Shown here: positions 1 through 5,269 of the stretch, piece by piece
Numbering within the stretch: position 1 is the first letter of the stretch
How the letters are laid out: each line of letters opens with the position of its first letter
NCBI GenBank assembly: GCA_900318545.1
Contig: ONLC01000173.1
Location: 1-5,795, forward strand
Length of the DNA stretch: 5,795 nt
Reading direction: 5' to 3'
Source: an uncultured Eubacteriales bacterium
GTDB lineage: Bacteria > Bacillota > Clostridia > Oscillospirales > Ruminococcaceae
Notes under the pieces: model-generated
The model's input: only the letters and a program-made list of their open reading frames with translations
What the model was told of the DNA's origin: nothing
Database searches by the model: none
Position numbers and translations under genes: made by a program

Positions 1-738
1 TTCACCGAGTCTGTGCACCATCGTGTTTACGGCTGTATTTATTAGCCGCGCCGATATCACCGTGCAGAGCAAGAACGCCCCAAGAGCCATGATGAGCGAG
101 GGCTTGCCTATCGCTGCCGCATATCGGCTCAGCACTCTTACCGAGGGTGGGATAAGCAGCCCAAGAGCCGTCATAATGAGCACGAATACTGCGAGCCTTA
201 CCCATTCATTTGCCCGCATACAGCCCTTCATATAAAGCAGAAGGTCTTTAGCCGTCAGCTTTCCGTCAGGAAGCGGCTTGTAGAAGCAGTAAGCGCTTTC
301 TTCAAAAAGCTCCGCGGTTCGGCTGTTTACCTTCTTCATCTCTCCCGAACGTTCTCTGAACCTGTAGCCCGTACCAAGTTTATCGGGAGTAAGCACAACA
401 GGCTCTCCGCTGTCCTTTCTGTGTGTCAGCATCACACCGTAGGCGTTCTTGTACCAGCCCTTTGTAAGGACTACCCTTCGCTTCATGAAGCCGCAGCAGC
501 GCAGGCAGTAGTCGAGCTGTTCATCGCTGTCTGTGATCTCCTCGGGTATCTCGGGTGGGGTCATATGATAGTACCTGAATATCTCGTCTATAGCCCTTTC
601 CGTTATGATACTTTCGTCAAGCAGTTCATCGGCTGTTCTTTGACCGTATATTATCGCTGCGGTCCGAACAAAGGTGCTTTCGAGGAGCCGATTGTCATGC
701 TCTCTGCGCTTTTCAGTCTGCTTTTCAAACAAATTCAA
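1..738 (-). CDS. NHLM-type bacteriocin export ABC transporter, second subunit (ABC2 type), N-terminal part; runs off left edge
   Basis: This reading frame is open from a TTG codon at 738 to the window edge, giving 246 residues. Residues 1-30 carry the FEKQ...RREHD...F pattern seen at the start of NHLM ABC2 proteins. Residues 81-155 form the second conserved block of that family: CCGFMKRRVVL, then GWYKNAYGVML, PVVLTPD, GYRF and the FYKPLP motif. Two hydrophobic segments follow at about 179-200 and 213-232, the first helices of the permease. No C39 cysteine site is present, as expected for this partner. The ATPase domain lies outside the window. TTG is chosen as start because a strong ribosome binding site precedes it by 6 bases and no ATG fits. 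The gene begins 14 bases after the peptidase transporter stop, so the two are co-transcribed and probably act as a membrane heterodimer exporting a processed peptide. Family assignment is by recalled motifs; confidence is good for family, lower for substrate. Confidence 0.85.
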   Translation of the reverse strand, partial: MNLFEKQTEKRREHDNRLLESTFVRTAAIIYGQRTADELLDESIITERAIDEIFRYYHMTPPEIPEEITDSDEQLDYCLRCCGFMKRRVVLTKGWYKNAYGVMLTHRKDSGEPVVLTPDKLGTGYRFRERSGEMKKVNSRTAELFEESAYCFYKPLPDGKLTAKDLLLYMKGCMRANEWVRLAVFVLIMTALGLLIPPSVRVLSRYAAAIGKPSLIMALGAFLLCTVISARLINTAVNTMVHRLGE

Positions 739-744
739 GCTCCG

Positions 745-752
745 CTCCCCTT
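745..752 (-). promoter_or_regulatory. Ribosome binding site that fixes a TTG start
   Basis: On the minus strand AAGGGGAG lies directly after the TGA of the upstream transporter gene and 6 bases before TTG at 738-736. It is the only strong Shine-Dalgarno sequence in the junction, which supports TTG initiation of the downstream transporter gene and tight translational linkage of the two subunits. Confidence 0.75.
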
Positions 753-2927
753 TCACTCGCTTACGACGAGCTCCGCGTATTTTCCTCCGAGAGCCTTTAG
801 TTCCTCGTGTGTTCCTCTCTCGGTGATCCTGCCTTTATCGATCACTATGATCTCATCACAGTCACGGATAGTTGACAGCCTGTGGGCGATGATCAGGCAG
901 GTGACTCCTCTCTCTCTTATCGCCTTCATCGCATCGGCTTCAGTCTGCGAATCAAGAGCACTGGTAGCCTCGTCAAGTATTATGATCGAAGGGTCTGCCG
1001 CCAGTACCCTTGCAATTTCCATTCTCTGCATCTGTCCGCCCGAAAGATTTTGTCCGCCGGCGGATATCCTCGCCTTGTAGCCGCCCTCACGAGCAATTAT
1101 ATCCTCATGTATCTGAGCATCACGGGCTGCGAGTATCACATCAAAGTCTTCTATAGAGCTGTCCCACATTCTTATGTTGTCTCTGATCGAGCCGTCAAAC
1201 AGCATTATATCCTGATCTACCACGGCAACAGAGCCTGTCATAACGTCTCTTGGTATCTCGTTTCTGTGCCTGCCGTCAAAGAGTATCTCTCCCTCCCAGG
1301 GCTCGTACAGTCCCGATATCAGTCCCGAAAGCGTTGATTTTCCGCAGCCAGATGCTCCAACCAGCGCCACTCTGCTGCCGGACTTGACCGAAAGCGAGAA
1401 GTTTTTGATAACAGGCTCCGAGAGCCTCGAATAGCCAAAAGTAATGTTTTTAAGCTCTATATCTCCCCGAAGTTTGCACAAGGCTTCGTCTGACGAGGTA
1501 TCTGTGAGAATCTTGTCAGGGGAATAATTCAATATATCATCGACACGCTCGTATTGTGTTTTTATCGTCTGAGCTTTTTTTTCTGCTCCCGAAAGAGATA
1601 ACACGGGTGACAAGAGCAGGCTCAGCAGTCCCTGAAACATCCATACTGTCCCGAGAGAAGTTCTTCCCTGCATGACAAGTGCAATACCCATTATCATTAC
1701 CAGGAAATACAAAACATAGGACAGAAGATCCGGTATACTGCCAAGTAAAGCCCCGTAACGCCCCACAGAAGCACTGCGTGTACCCACAGCCGCCTGCAAG
1801 CCCGACCACTTCTCGAAATACGAATCTTCCGCACCGCTTACCTTTATAGTCTCTATCATACTGAGCCCTGAAAGCGTTTCTGCCGAGAGCCTTTCCTTGT
1901 CCCTCTCCAAAGCACGAACGGTGTTTCGGTGAGTGCAGGAGATGAGCCTTGAGAGGGCAATATCTACCGCCAGTACGCTGACGCTTACAGCTGTGAGCGG
2001 CAGACTGCTTTTTATCATCAGCACGATACAAAGTATCGCCGCAGCGGTATTCATCACAAGCGGTACAATAAAGTTCACCACCGAAGCGGTCATGCTTTCG
2101 AGCATATCCATTCTGATATACACATCACTTGAAGGTCTCTGAGCGAAAAACTCGATAGGAAGCTGCATGAGCTTCCACATATATGTAGAGCAGCCCGATA
2201 CTGAGAGCCTTCCGTTCAGTCTCAGCCTGCAGGCGGTCTGTATCCACGCCGCTGCGAGCTGTATAACCGCAAGCACGATAAGAGAGGTCACAAAGTACGG
2301 CATTATCCCTTTGTTCTGTGCTTCGGTAAGGTCATCTATGTAGAACCCTGTTATCAGCGGATAAGCCACTGCGATAATTGCCGCAGCGACAGACGCTGTG
2401 CATATCATAGCCATAGCAGTGCCGCCAGCCCCGAGCCTTCTGAACTCCGTGAACAGCCCGTTCCGCTTTTTGCCGCCTGTCTGAAAGTCATCGCCCGGCA
2501 CGAGGTTTATGGTTATACCCGTAAACGAACGGTCAAACTCCTCCTCGCTGACTCTGACAGTCCCATATGCGGGATCATTTATATATGCGTATTTCCCCTT
2601 AAAGCCGTTCAGGACCACAAAGTGATCAAAGTTCCAGTGTATGATACACGGGAACACGCCCTTCTCCCTTATGCTTTGGGGATTTCTTTTGTATTTGTTC
2701 ACCTTGAAGCCGTAAGCCATTGCAGCTTTAGCTATATTAGCGGCATTTGAGCCGTCCCGTGAAACTCCGCAGTCAGCCCTTGCCTGTTCAAGGGTGAGCC
2801 ATTTTCCGTAATATGCCGCCACCATCGCAAGCGCTGCCGCCCCGCATTCAAGTGCTTCAAGCTGTAAAATAACGGGTACTTTTGCGACCCCTTTTGTGAC
2901 GGGGCTTTTTATACTTGACTTGCCCAT
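753..2927 (-). CDS. NHLM-type bacteriocin export ABC transporter with C39 peptidase domain (peptidase/permease/ATPase)
   Basis: This 724-residue protein has the full three-domain layout of a peptidase-containing ABC transporter. The N-terminal C39 peptidase (about 15-145) shows Gln22 and Cys28 in QLEALECGAAAL, His102 in DHFVVL and Asp118 in NDPAYG, so the catalytic set is complete. The CGVSRDGS and SFTGI motifs are typical of the NHLM ABC1 family. The membrane domain spans about 165-445 with roughly six hydrophobic segments. The ATPase domain has Walker A at 524-532 (GASGCGKST), a Q-loop glutamine at 572, the LSGGQ signature at 628-632, Walker B at 648-653 (IIILDE) and the switch histidine at 682. 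It should cleave a leader peptide at a double-glycine-like site and export the product across the cytoplasmic membrane. ATG at 2927 lies 3 bases after the stop of the HlyD-like gene, whose last codons supply the GAGGT ribosome binding site. The length is normal and no lesion is seen. The substrate is unknown because no precursor is in the window. Confidence 0.93.
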   Translation of the reverse strand: MGKSSIKSPVTKGVAKVPVILQLEALECGAAALAMVAAYYGKWLTLEQARADCGVSRDGSNAANIAKAAMAYGFKVNKYKRNPQSIREKGVFPCIIHWNFDHFVVLNGFKGKYAYINDPAYGTVRVSEEEFDRSFTGITINLVPGDDFQTGGKKRNGLFTEFRRLGAGGTAMAMICTASVAAAIIAVAYPLITGFYIDDLTEAQNKGIMPYFVTSLIVLAVIQLAAAWIQTACRLRLNGRLSVSGCSTYMWKLMQLPIEFFAQRPSSDVYIRMDMLESMTASVVNFIVPLVMNTAAAILCIVLMIKSSLPLTAVSVSVLAVDIALSRLISCTHRNTVRALERDKERLSAETLSGLSMIETIKVSGAEDSYFEKWSGLQAAVGTRSASVGRYGALLGSIPDLLSYVLYFLVMIMGIALVMQGRTSLGTVWMFQGLLSLLLSPVLSLSGAEKKAQTIKTQYERVDDILNYSPDKILTDTSSDEALCKLRGDIELKNITFGYSRLSEPVIKNFSLSVKSGSRVALVGASGCGKSTLSGLISGLYEPWEGEILFDGRHRNEIPRDVMTGSVAVVDQDIMLFDGSIRDNIRMWDSSIEDFDVILAARDAQIHEDIIAREGGYKARISAGGQNLSGGQMQRMEIARVLAADPSIIILDEATSALDSQTEADAMKAIRERGVTCLIIAHRLSTIRDCDEIIVIDKGRITERGTHEELKALGGKYAELVVSE

Positions 2928-2930
2928 ATA

Positions 2931-3353
2931 TCATACCTCAAAGATCAGTTCAAAAGGGTGGGCCTTTCTCACTGTTATGCTGACAGGATATGTTCCGTCA
3001 TATTCCGCCACCTCCGCATAGCCCACCCTCTGCTCAAACTCGTTGAAGTCTGTGGACTGTATAACGTACTCATTATCCATGATACTGAAACGCATACCCT
3101 CATCAAGATAATAGCGGCTGTTATCCGTGAGAATAATCGTCGCATGACCCTCAGATACCAAAGCATTCCCGTCTGCGGAAAGCTCTATTGTACCCGTAAA
3201 GCCCCACACTGCTGCTCCGATCACAGCGATGAACAGTGCAATAGGTACGAGCATGGACATGGGTTTTGAGACACGCAGATAATCCGTGAGCCTTTCCGGC
3301 TCAGTTATTCTGTCAAGTGATTTTTTTCTAAATAATGAAGGTTGTTTATCCAT
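2931..3353 (-). CDS. Short HlyD-like accessory protein of the NHLM export cassette
   Basis: The product is 140 residues. Its N-terminus (SLFRKKSLDRITEPERL...VSKP) matches the characteristic start of NHLM secretion proteins of the HlyD/membrane-fusion type. One transmembrane segment follows at about 33-53, ending in the WGFTGTIE motif that opens the extracytoplasmic part in this family. The rest (54-140) is a short beta-rich region ending in YPVSITVRKAHPFELIF, similar to the C-terminal strand of longer members. The lipoyl and coiled-coil sections that normally lie between are absent, so the protein is much shorter than a standard HlyD. ATG at 3353 is chosen because AAGGAAG lies 6 bases upstream; an in-frame ATG at 3401 has no comparable site. 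It is the first gene of the export operon and probably assembles with the two transporters in the membrane. Family assignment is by motif memory; the truncated architecture is seen directly. Confidence 0.78.
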   Translation of the reverse strand: MDKQPSLFRKKSLDRITEPERLTDYLRVSKPMSMLVPIALFIAVIGAAVWGFTGTIELSADGNALVSEGHATIILTDNSRYYLDEGMRFSIMDNEYVIQSTDFNEFEQRVGYAEVAEYDGTYPVSITVRKAHPFELIFEV

Positions 3354-3427
3354 TTTTATCTTCCTTAAACAGGTAATTATATGTAAAATACTTCCGTTCA
3401 CAAAGTAAGTTACAATTCTTTTTTACA

Positions 3428-3466
3428 AGTATATCACATAAATCGGAATAAATCATTACTATTATA
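3428..3466 (-). promoter_or_regulatory. Candidate promoter zone of the export operon
   Basis: In the AT-rich leader upstream of the HlyD-like gene, the minus strand has an extended -10 element, TGA followed by TATACT, at 3436-3428. A second -10-like TATAAT lies at 3466-3461. Neither has a good TTGACA-like -35 box at the right distance. If the first is used, the leader would be about 70 bases. This is the only promoter-like stretch between the terminator hairpin at 3528-3560 and the start codon at 3353. Confidence 0.35.
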
Positions 3467-3527
3467 CATTTATCAGTATAAGCACATATAGGTTTACAAT
3501 AGAATTACACCCTGATAAAAATGAATA

Positions 3528-3560
3528 AGGACGCTGGATCTGCAAATAATCCGGCGTCCT
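3528..3560. terminator. Strong hairpin terminator, probably bidirectional
   Basis: AGGACGCTGGAT (3528-3539) pairs with ATCCGGCGTCCT (3549-3560) around a 9-base loop, giving a 12-bp stem with one G-U or A-C position depending on strand. On the plus strand the stem leads into CGGTTTTATTG. On the minus strand it leads into TATTCATTTTTATC. It separates the export operon promoter zone from the DNA to the right and would stop minus-strand read-through from the nitroreductase unit. In plus-strand RNA the odd pair is U-G; in minus-strand RNA it is A-C, so the plus direction gives the slightly better stem. Confidence 0.7.
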
Positions 3561-3594
3561 CGGTTTTATTGTCTTTGATTCTGCTGTTATCTGA

Positions 3595-3787
3595 GTGTTT
3601 ATCAATACGAAGATTAAGCTATTAGGGCTACTGAAGCTGCTGCGGCAGGAGAACTAAGAGGACAGCTGTGCTCTGCGAACGGCTGGAGCTGATGGGCATT
3701 TTAAGCGTGAGGCGGACTTTAGCTATGGATATTGCCACGCTGAACGAATACCGCTATTAGGTCATGTCCAGAATGCAAGAAAAGTAA
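3595..3787 (+). pseudogene. Decayed N-terminal fragment of a WYL-type helix-turn-helix regulator
   Basis: Two plus-strand frames together resemble the first 50-60 residues of WYL-domain transcriptional regulators. Frame one (3595-3654) reads NTKIKLLGLLKLLRQEN, like the opening helix of such proteins, then meets TAA at 3655. The next frame (from about 3647) reads TAVLCERLELMGILSVRRTL and AMDIATLNEYRY before TAG at 3758, and after that stop VMSRMQEK. This fits the family pattern of an LxxLxxxGI helix, an RRTLxxDIxxLNEYGY recognition helix, then a VxSR strand. At least one frameshift and two stops interrupt it, and the ligand-sensing WYL domain is absent. There is no clear ribosome binding site. 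The fragment is antisense to the 3' flank of the nitroreductase gene. The match is from remembered family patterns; an unrelated decayed sequence remains possible. Confidence 0.5.
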
Positions 3788-3861
3788 AGTATTTATTCAT
3801 AGTTATTAGAACGGAATACCTCACAATCACTATTTTACAGTCCTTATGAAGGATTCACGGA

Positions 3862-4038
3862 ATGGGATTCGAGATCATACCGTATTACAGCTTTGAAGAG
3901 CTGTCGGAAAGCCGCAGAGAGAATATTGTTATAGCACATGCAATAGATTTCGGTGTGACAGCAGTTCTCAAAGCTCATCTTCGACTGCTGCGATGCTTTT
4001 CAAGTCAGCTAATGCTGCTGTTCTTATTATTCTCATAG
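3862..4038 (+). CDS. Small ORF of unknown function, possibly a gene remnant
   Basis: An ATG at 3862 is preceded by AAGGA with an 8-base gap and opens a 58-codon frame ending in TAG at 4036-4038. The first half (MGFEIIPYYSFEELSESRRE, then NIVIAHAIDFGVTA) has a protein-like composition. The second half turns into a run of Leu, Arg and Phe codons that looks like an out-of-frame tail, suggesting a frameshift near 3965. Its last 6 bases overlap the end of the convergent nitroreductase gene. No family is recognised. It may be a real small gene, the broken start of a longer one, or chance. Confidence 0.25.
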   Translation: MGFEIIPYYSFEELSESRRENIVIAHAIDFGVTAVLKAHLRLLRCFSSQLMLLFLLFS

Positions 4039-4527
4039 ATAATGTATCCTGCTTTCATCAAACCTATCCTTCTGTTTCCTCGTTTCCGCAGAATAGCCCA
4101 CAGGCACAACAGCAAATACGTGAAGCCCATCAGGATTTCCAAGAACAGCTTCTGCCTTTGTCATTCTGTCATTCAACGGAGCTGCACAAAGCCAGACTGA
4201 GCCCAGTCCAAGTGATACCGCTTCAAGCATCAGGTTTTCAGTGGCACACGAAAGGTCAAGAAGTACCGTTTCGTCCCAGCGAAGACCCTCAGTCCGATAG
4301 CAGGGGACGATAACGGCAGGCGCATTTTTAGCGCAGGCGGCATAGGGACTTATCTCCGAAAGTGCCTTTATTCGCTCCTTGTCCGTCACAACATAGAATT
4401 CCCACGGCTGCTGGTTACCTGCCGAGGGTGCCCGCATAGCGGCTTTGAGAAGCTGTATGATCTTCTCGGGCTCAACAGGTCTGTCCTCAAATTCACGGGT
4501 GCTGACTCTGGTAAATATCTCATTCAT
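4033..4527 (-). CDS. Nitroreductase-family FMN-dependent oxidoreductase
   Basis: The 164-residue product is a small cytoplasmic flavoprotein of the nitroreductase fold, of the size usual for the short NfnB-like branch. The N-terminal FMN phosphate-binding pattern RVSTREF is at 7-13. The isoalloxazine-contacting block APSAGNQQPWEF is at 33-44. The helix CATENLMLEAVSLGLGSVWL is at 94-113, and the late motif GYSAETRKQKDRFDESRIHY is near the C-terminus. Such enzymes reduce nitro compounds, quinones or flavins with NAD(P)H; the natural substrate cannot be told from sequence. ATG at 4527 is chosen because GGAGAA lies 6 bases upstream and the protein then begins at the conserved MNEIF...RVSTR. A longer start at 4605 would run back into the preceding gene. 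It starts 13 bases after the acetyltransferase stop, so it is probably its operon partner. Transcription likely ends at the hairpin at 3528-3560. Confidence 0.9.
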   Translation of the reverse strand: MNEIFTRVSTREFEDRPVEPEKIIQLLKAAMRAPSAGNQQPWEFYVVTDKERIKALSEISPYAACAKNAPAVIVPCYRTEGLRWDETVLLDLSCATENLMLEAVSLGLGSVWLCAAPLNDRMTKAEAVLGNPDGLHVFAVVPVGYSAETRKQKDRFDESRIHYL

Positions 4528-4540
4528 AGTGATTTCTCCG

Positions 4541-4993
4541 TTACAGTTTATACTGCATGAAATTTTTGTTGTGTGTAAACCCGAAAGCTGTATAGAGCTT
4601 GACACCCATATCCGAAGCGGTGATCTGAACTATTCCGCAGCCGTAGTTTCTTGCTTCATCTACCACACGCTTCAAAAGCTCGCTTGCTATGCCTTTACGC
4701 CGATATTCCTTATCGGTGAACATACTGGATAATAATCCTATCTTGCCGCTGGGGCAGCTGTAATAAGGCGGCTTTTCAACGAATGACATTCCGCTTGTAC
4801 CGATGATCTTATCACCGTCCAAAGCAAGCCAAGCCACAAAAGTGTCATCAGCCATGTGCCTTGTATAATAGTCTTTAAGCGCAGGATAAAGGTCGATATC
4901 CTCCTTTGCTCCTTCCTCCCTAAGCTGAACAAGTCTCATTTTTATAAATGTATCAAGCTCGTTGTCAGTCAGTCGTCTGTATTCAATTTCCAT
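4541..4993 (-). CDS. GNAT-family N-acetyltransferase
   Basis: The 150-residue product is a single-domain GNAT enzyme that transfers an acetyl group from acetyl-CoA to an unidentified amine. The N-terminal strand YRRLTDNELDTFIKMR (5-20) is typical. The central strand pair AWLALDGDKIIGTSGM (54-69) leads to motif A at 92-106, with the acetyl-CoA pyrophosphate loop RRKGIA at 98-103. Motif B ends in LYTAFGF at 133-139, the usual GNAT C-terminal signature. The length is normal. ATG at 4993 is preceded by AAAGGAGA at a 5-base distance, an excellent ribosome binding site; the upstream in-frame start at 5065 would sit on the promoter itself. It heads a two-gene unit with the nitroreductase. Substrate classes such as aminoglycosides, polyamines or protein N-termini cannot be separated by eye. 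Confidence 0.9.
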   Translation of the reverse strand: MEIEYRRLTDNELDTFIKMRLVQLREEGAKEDIDLYPALKDYYTRHMADDTFVAWLALDGDKIIGTSGMSFVEKPPYYSCPSGKIGLLSSMFTDKEYRRKGIASELLKRVVDEARNYGCGIVQITASDMGVKLYTAFGFTHNKNFMQYKL

Positions 4994-5036
4994 AATATTC
5001 TCCTTTGCGTATCCAACTACGTTGATCAATAAATAT

Positions 5037-5065
5037 ATAATATCATATACAAATAGATAAATCAA
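5037..5065 (-). promoter_or_regulatory. Sigma-A-type promoter of the acetyltransferase-nitroreductase unit
   Basis: On the minus strand TTGATT (5065-5060) and TATTAT (5042-5037) are separated by exactly 17 bases. The start codon at 4993 lies about 43 bases beyond the -10 element, leaving a leader of roughly 35 bases that contains the AAAGGAGA ribosome binding site. Confidence 0.7.
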
Positions 5066-5069
5066 GTAA

Positions 5070-5100
5070 AAGGCACACGAACAAACAGATAAAGTGCCTT
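5070..5100. repeat. 7-bp inverted repeat just upstream of a promoter
   Basis: AAGGCAC (5070-5076) and GTGCCTT (5094-5100) are perfect inverted copies around a 17-base spacer. The inner edge of the repeat lies 4 bases upstream of the -35 box at 5060-5065. It could be an operator for the acetyltransferase promoter or a weak stem ahead of a short T run on the minus strand. Its long loop makes a terminator role less likely. Confidence 0.35.
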
Positions 5101-5116
5101 AATTTATCAGAAATAA

Positions 5117-5149
5117 ACAAAAAATCCGAACACCCAAAGTGCTCGGATT
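5117..5149 (-). terminator. Rho-independent terminator after the tRNA-Asn fragment
   Basis: On the minus strand AATCCGAGCAC (5149-5139) pairs with GTGTTCGGATT (5133-5123) around a TTTGG loop, with one G-U pair. It is followed by a TTTTTTG run and further T-rich sequence. It lies 5 bases beyond the tRNA fragment and was probably the terminator of the original tRNA gene. It can now end transcripts coming from the recombinase gene. Confidence 0.85.
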
Positions 5150-5154
5150 GAAAT

Positions 5155-5201
5155 GAGTTGGACTCGAACCAACGACCCTTCGGTTAACAGCCGAATGCTC
5201 T
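5155..5201 (-). pseudogene. Truncated tRNA-Asn (GTT) fragment
   Basis: On the minus strand the segment holds AGAGC (the 3' half of the D stem), a perfect 5-bp anticodon stem TTCGG/CCGAA around the loop CTGTTAA (anticodon GTT, Asn), a variable region GGGTC, and a complete T arm GTTGG-TTCGAGT-CCAAC followed by TC. The 5' acceptor strand, the D loop and the 5' D-stem strand with its GG pair are missing. The 3' acceptor strand after TC also finds no partner upstream, so it cannot fold as a full tRNA. The fragment sits between a serine recombinase gene and a terminator, and is best read as a remnant left by recombination or as part of an attachment site. Confidence 0.8.
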
Positions 5202-5248
5202 AAATATAGCGATTGGTTGTACGTCCCATAGGTTAAAAAATTAAGGCG

Positions 5249-5269
5249 TTGACATAATCCCTATGTCAA
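5249..5269. repeat. Perfect 8-bp inverted repeat across the recombinase stop codon
   Basis: TTGACATA (5249-5256) and TATGTCAA (5262-5269) are exact inverted copies around a 5-base spacer. The TAG stop of the recombinase (complement of 5261-5263) lies inside. The stem could form in RNA, but the nearest T run on the minus strand is about 9 bases away, so it is a poor terminator. A protein-binding or recombination site is another possibility. Confidence 0.55.

Noticed and set aside
421..1337. Plus-strand open frames at 421-1080 and 882-1337
   Set aside because: They lie opposite the two transporter genes, have no family motifs and mirror well-conserved minus-strand ATPase sequence.
1537..2031. 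Second minus-strand open frame inside the peptidase transporter gene
   Set aside because: It is an out-of-frame reading of the permease domain with biased composition and no recognisable motif.
3354..3401. Longer start for the HlyD-like protein at 3401
   Set aside because: The extra 16 residues lack family similarity, and the strong AAGGAAG site points to ATG at 3353.
3354..3527. Hidden leader peptide gene upstream of the export operon
   Set aside because: Both strands were read; frames are short and AT-rich with no ribosome binding site plus double-glycine leader pattern.
3959..3990. Inverted repeat CAGCAGT/ACTGCTG as a terminator for the nitroreductase gene
   Set aside because: The 18-base loop and lack of a following T run make it weak; the hairpin at 3528-3560 is far better.
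4994..5065. Longer start for the acetyltransferase at 5065
   Set aside because: It would overlap the -10 and -35 elements; ATG at 4993 has a near-perfect ribosome binding site.
5155..5215. Intact tRNA-Asn gene
   Set aside because: The anticodon and T arms are complete, but no matching 5' acceptor strand or GG-containing D loop exists upstream on the minus strand.
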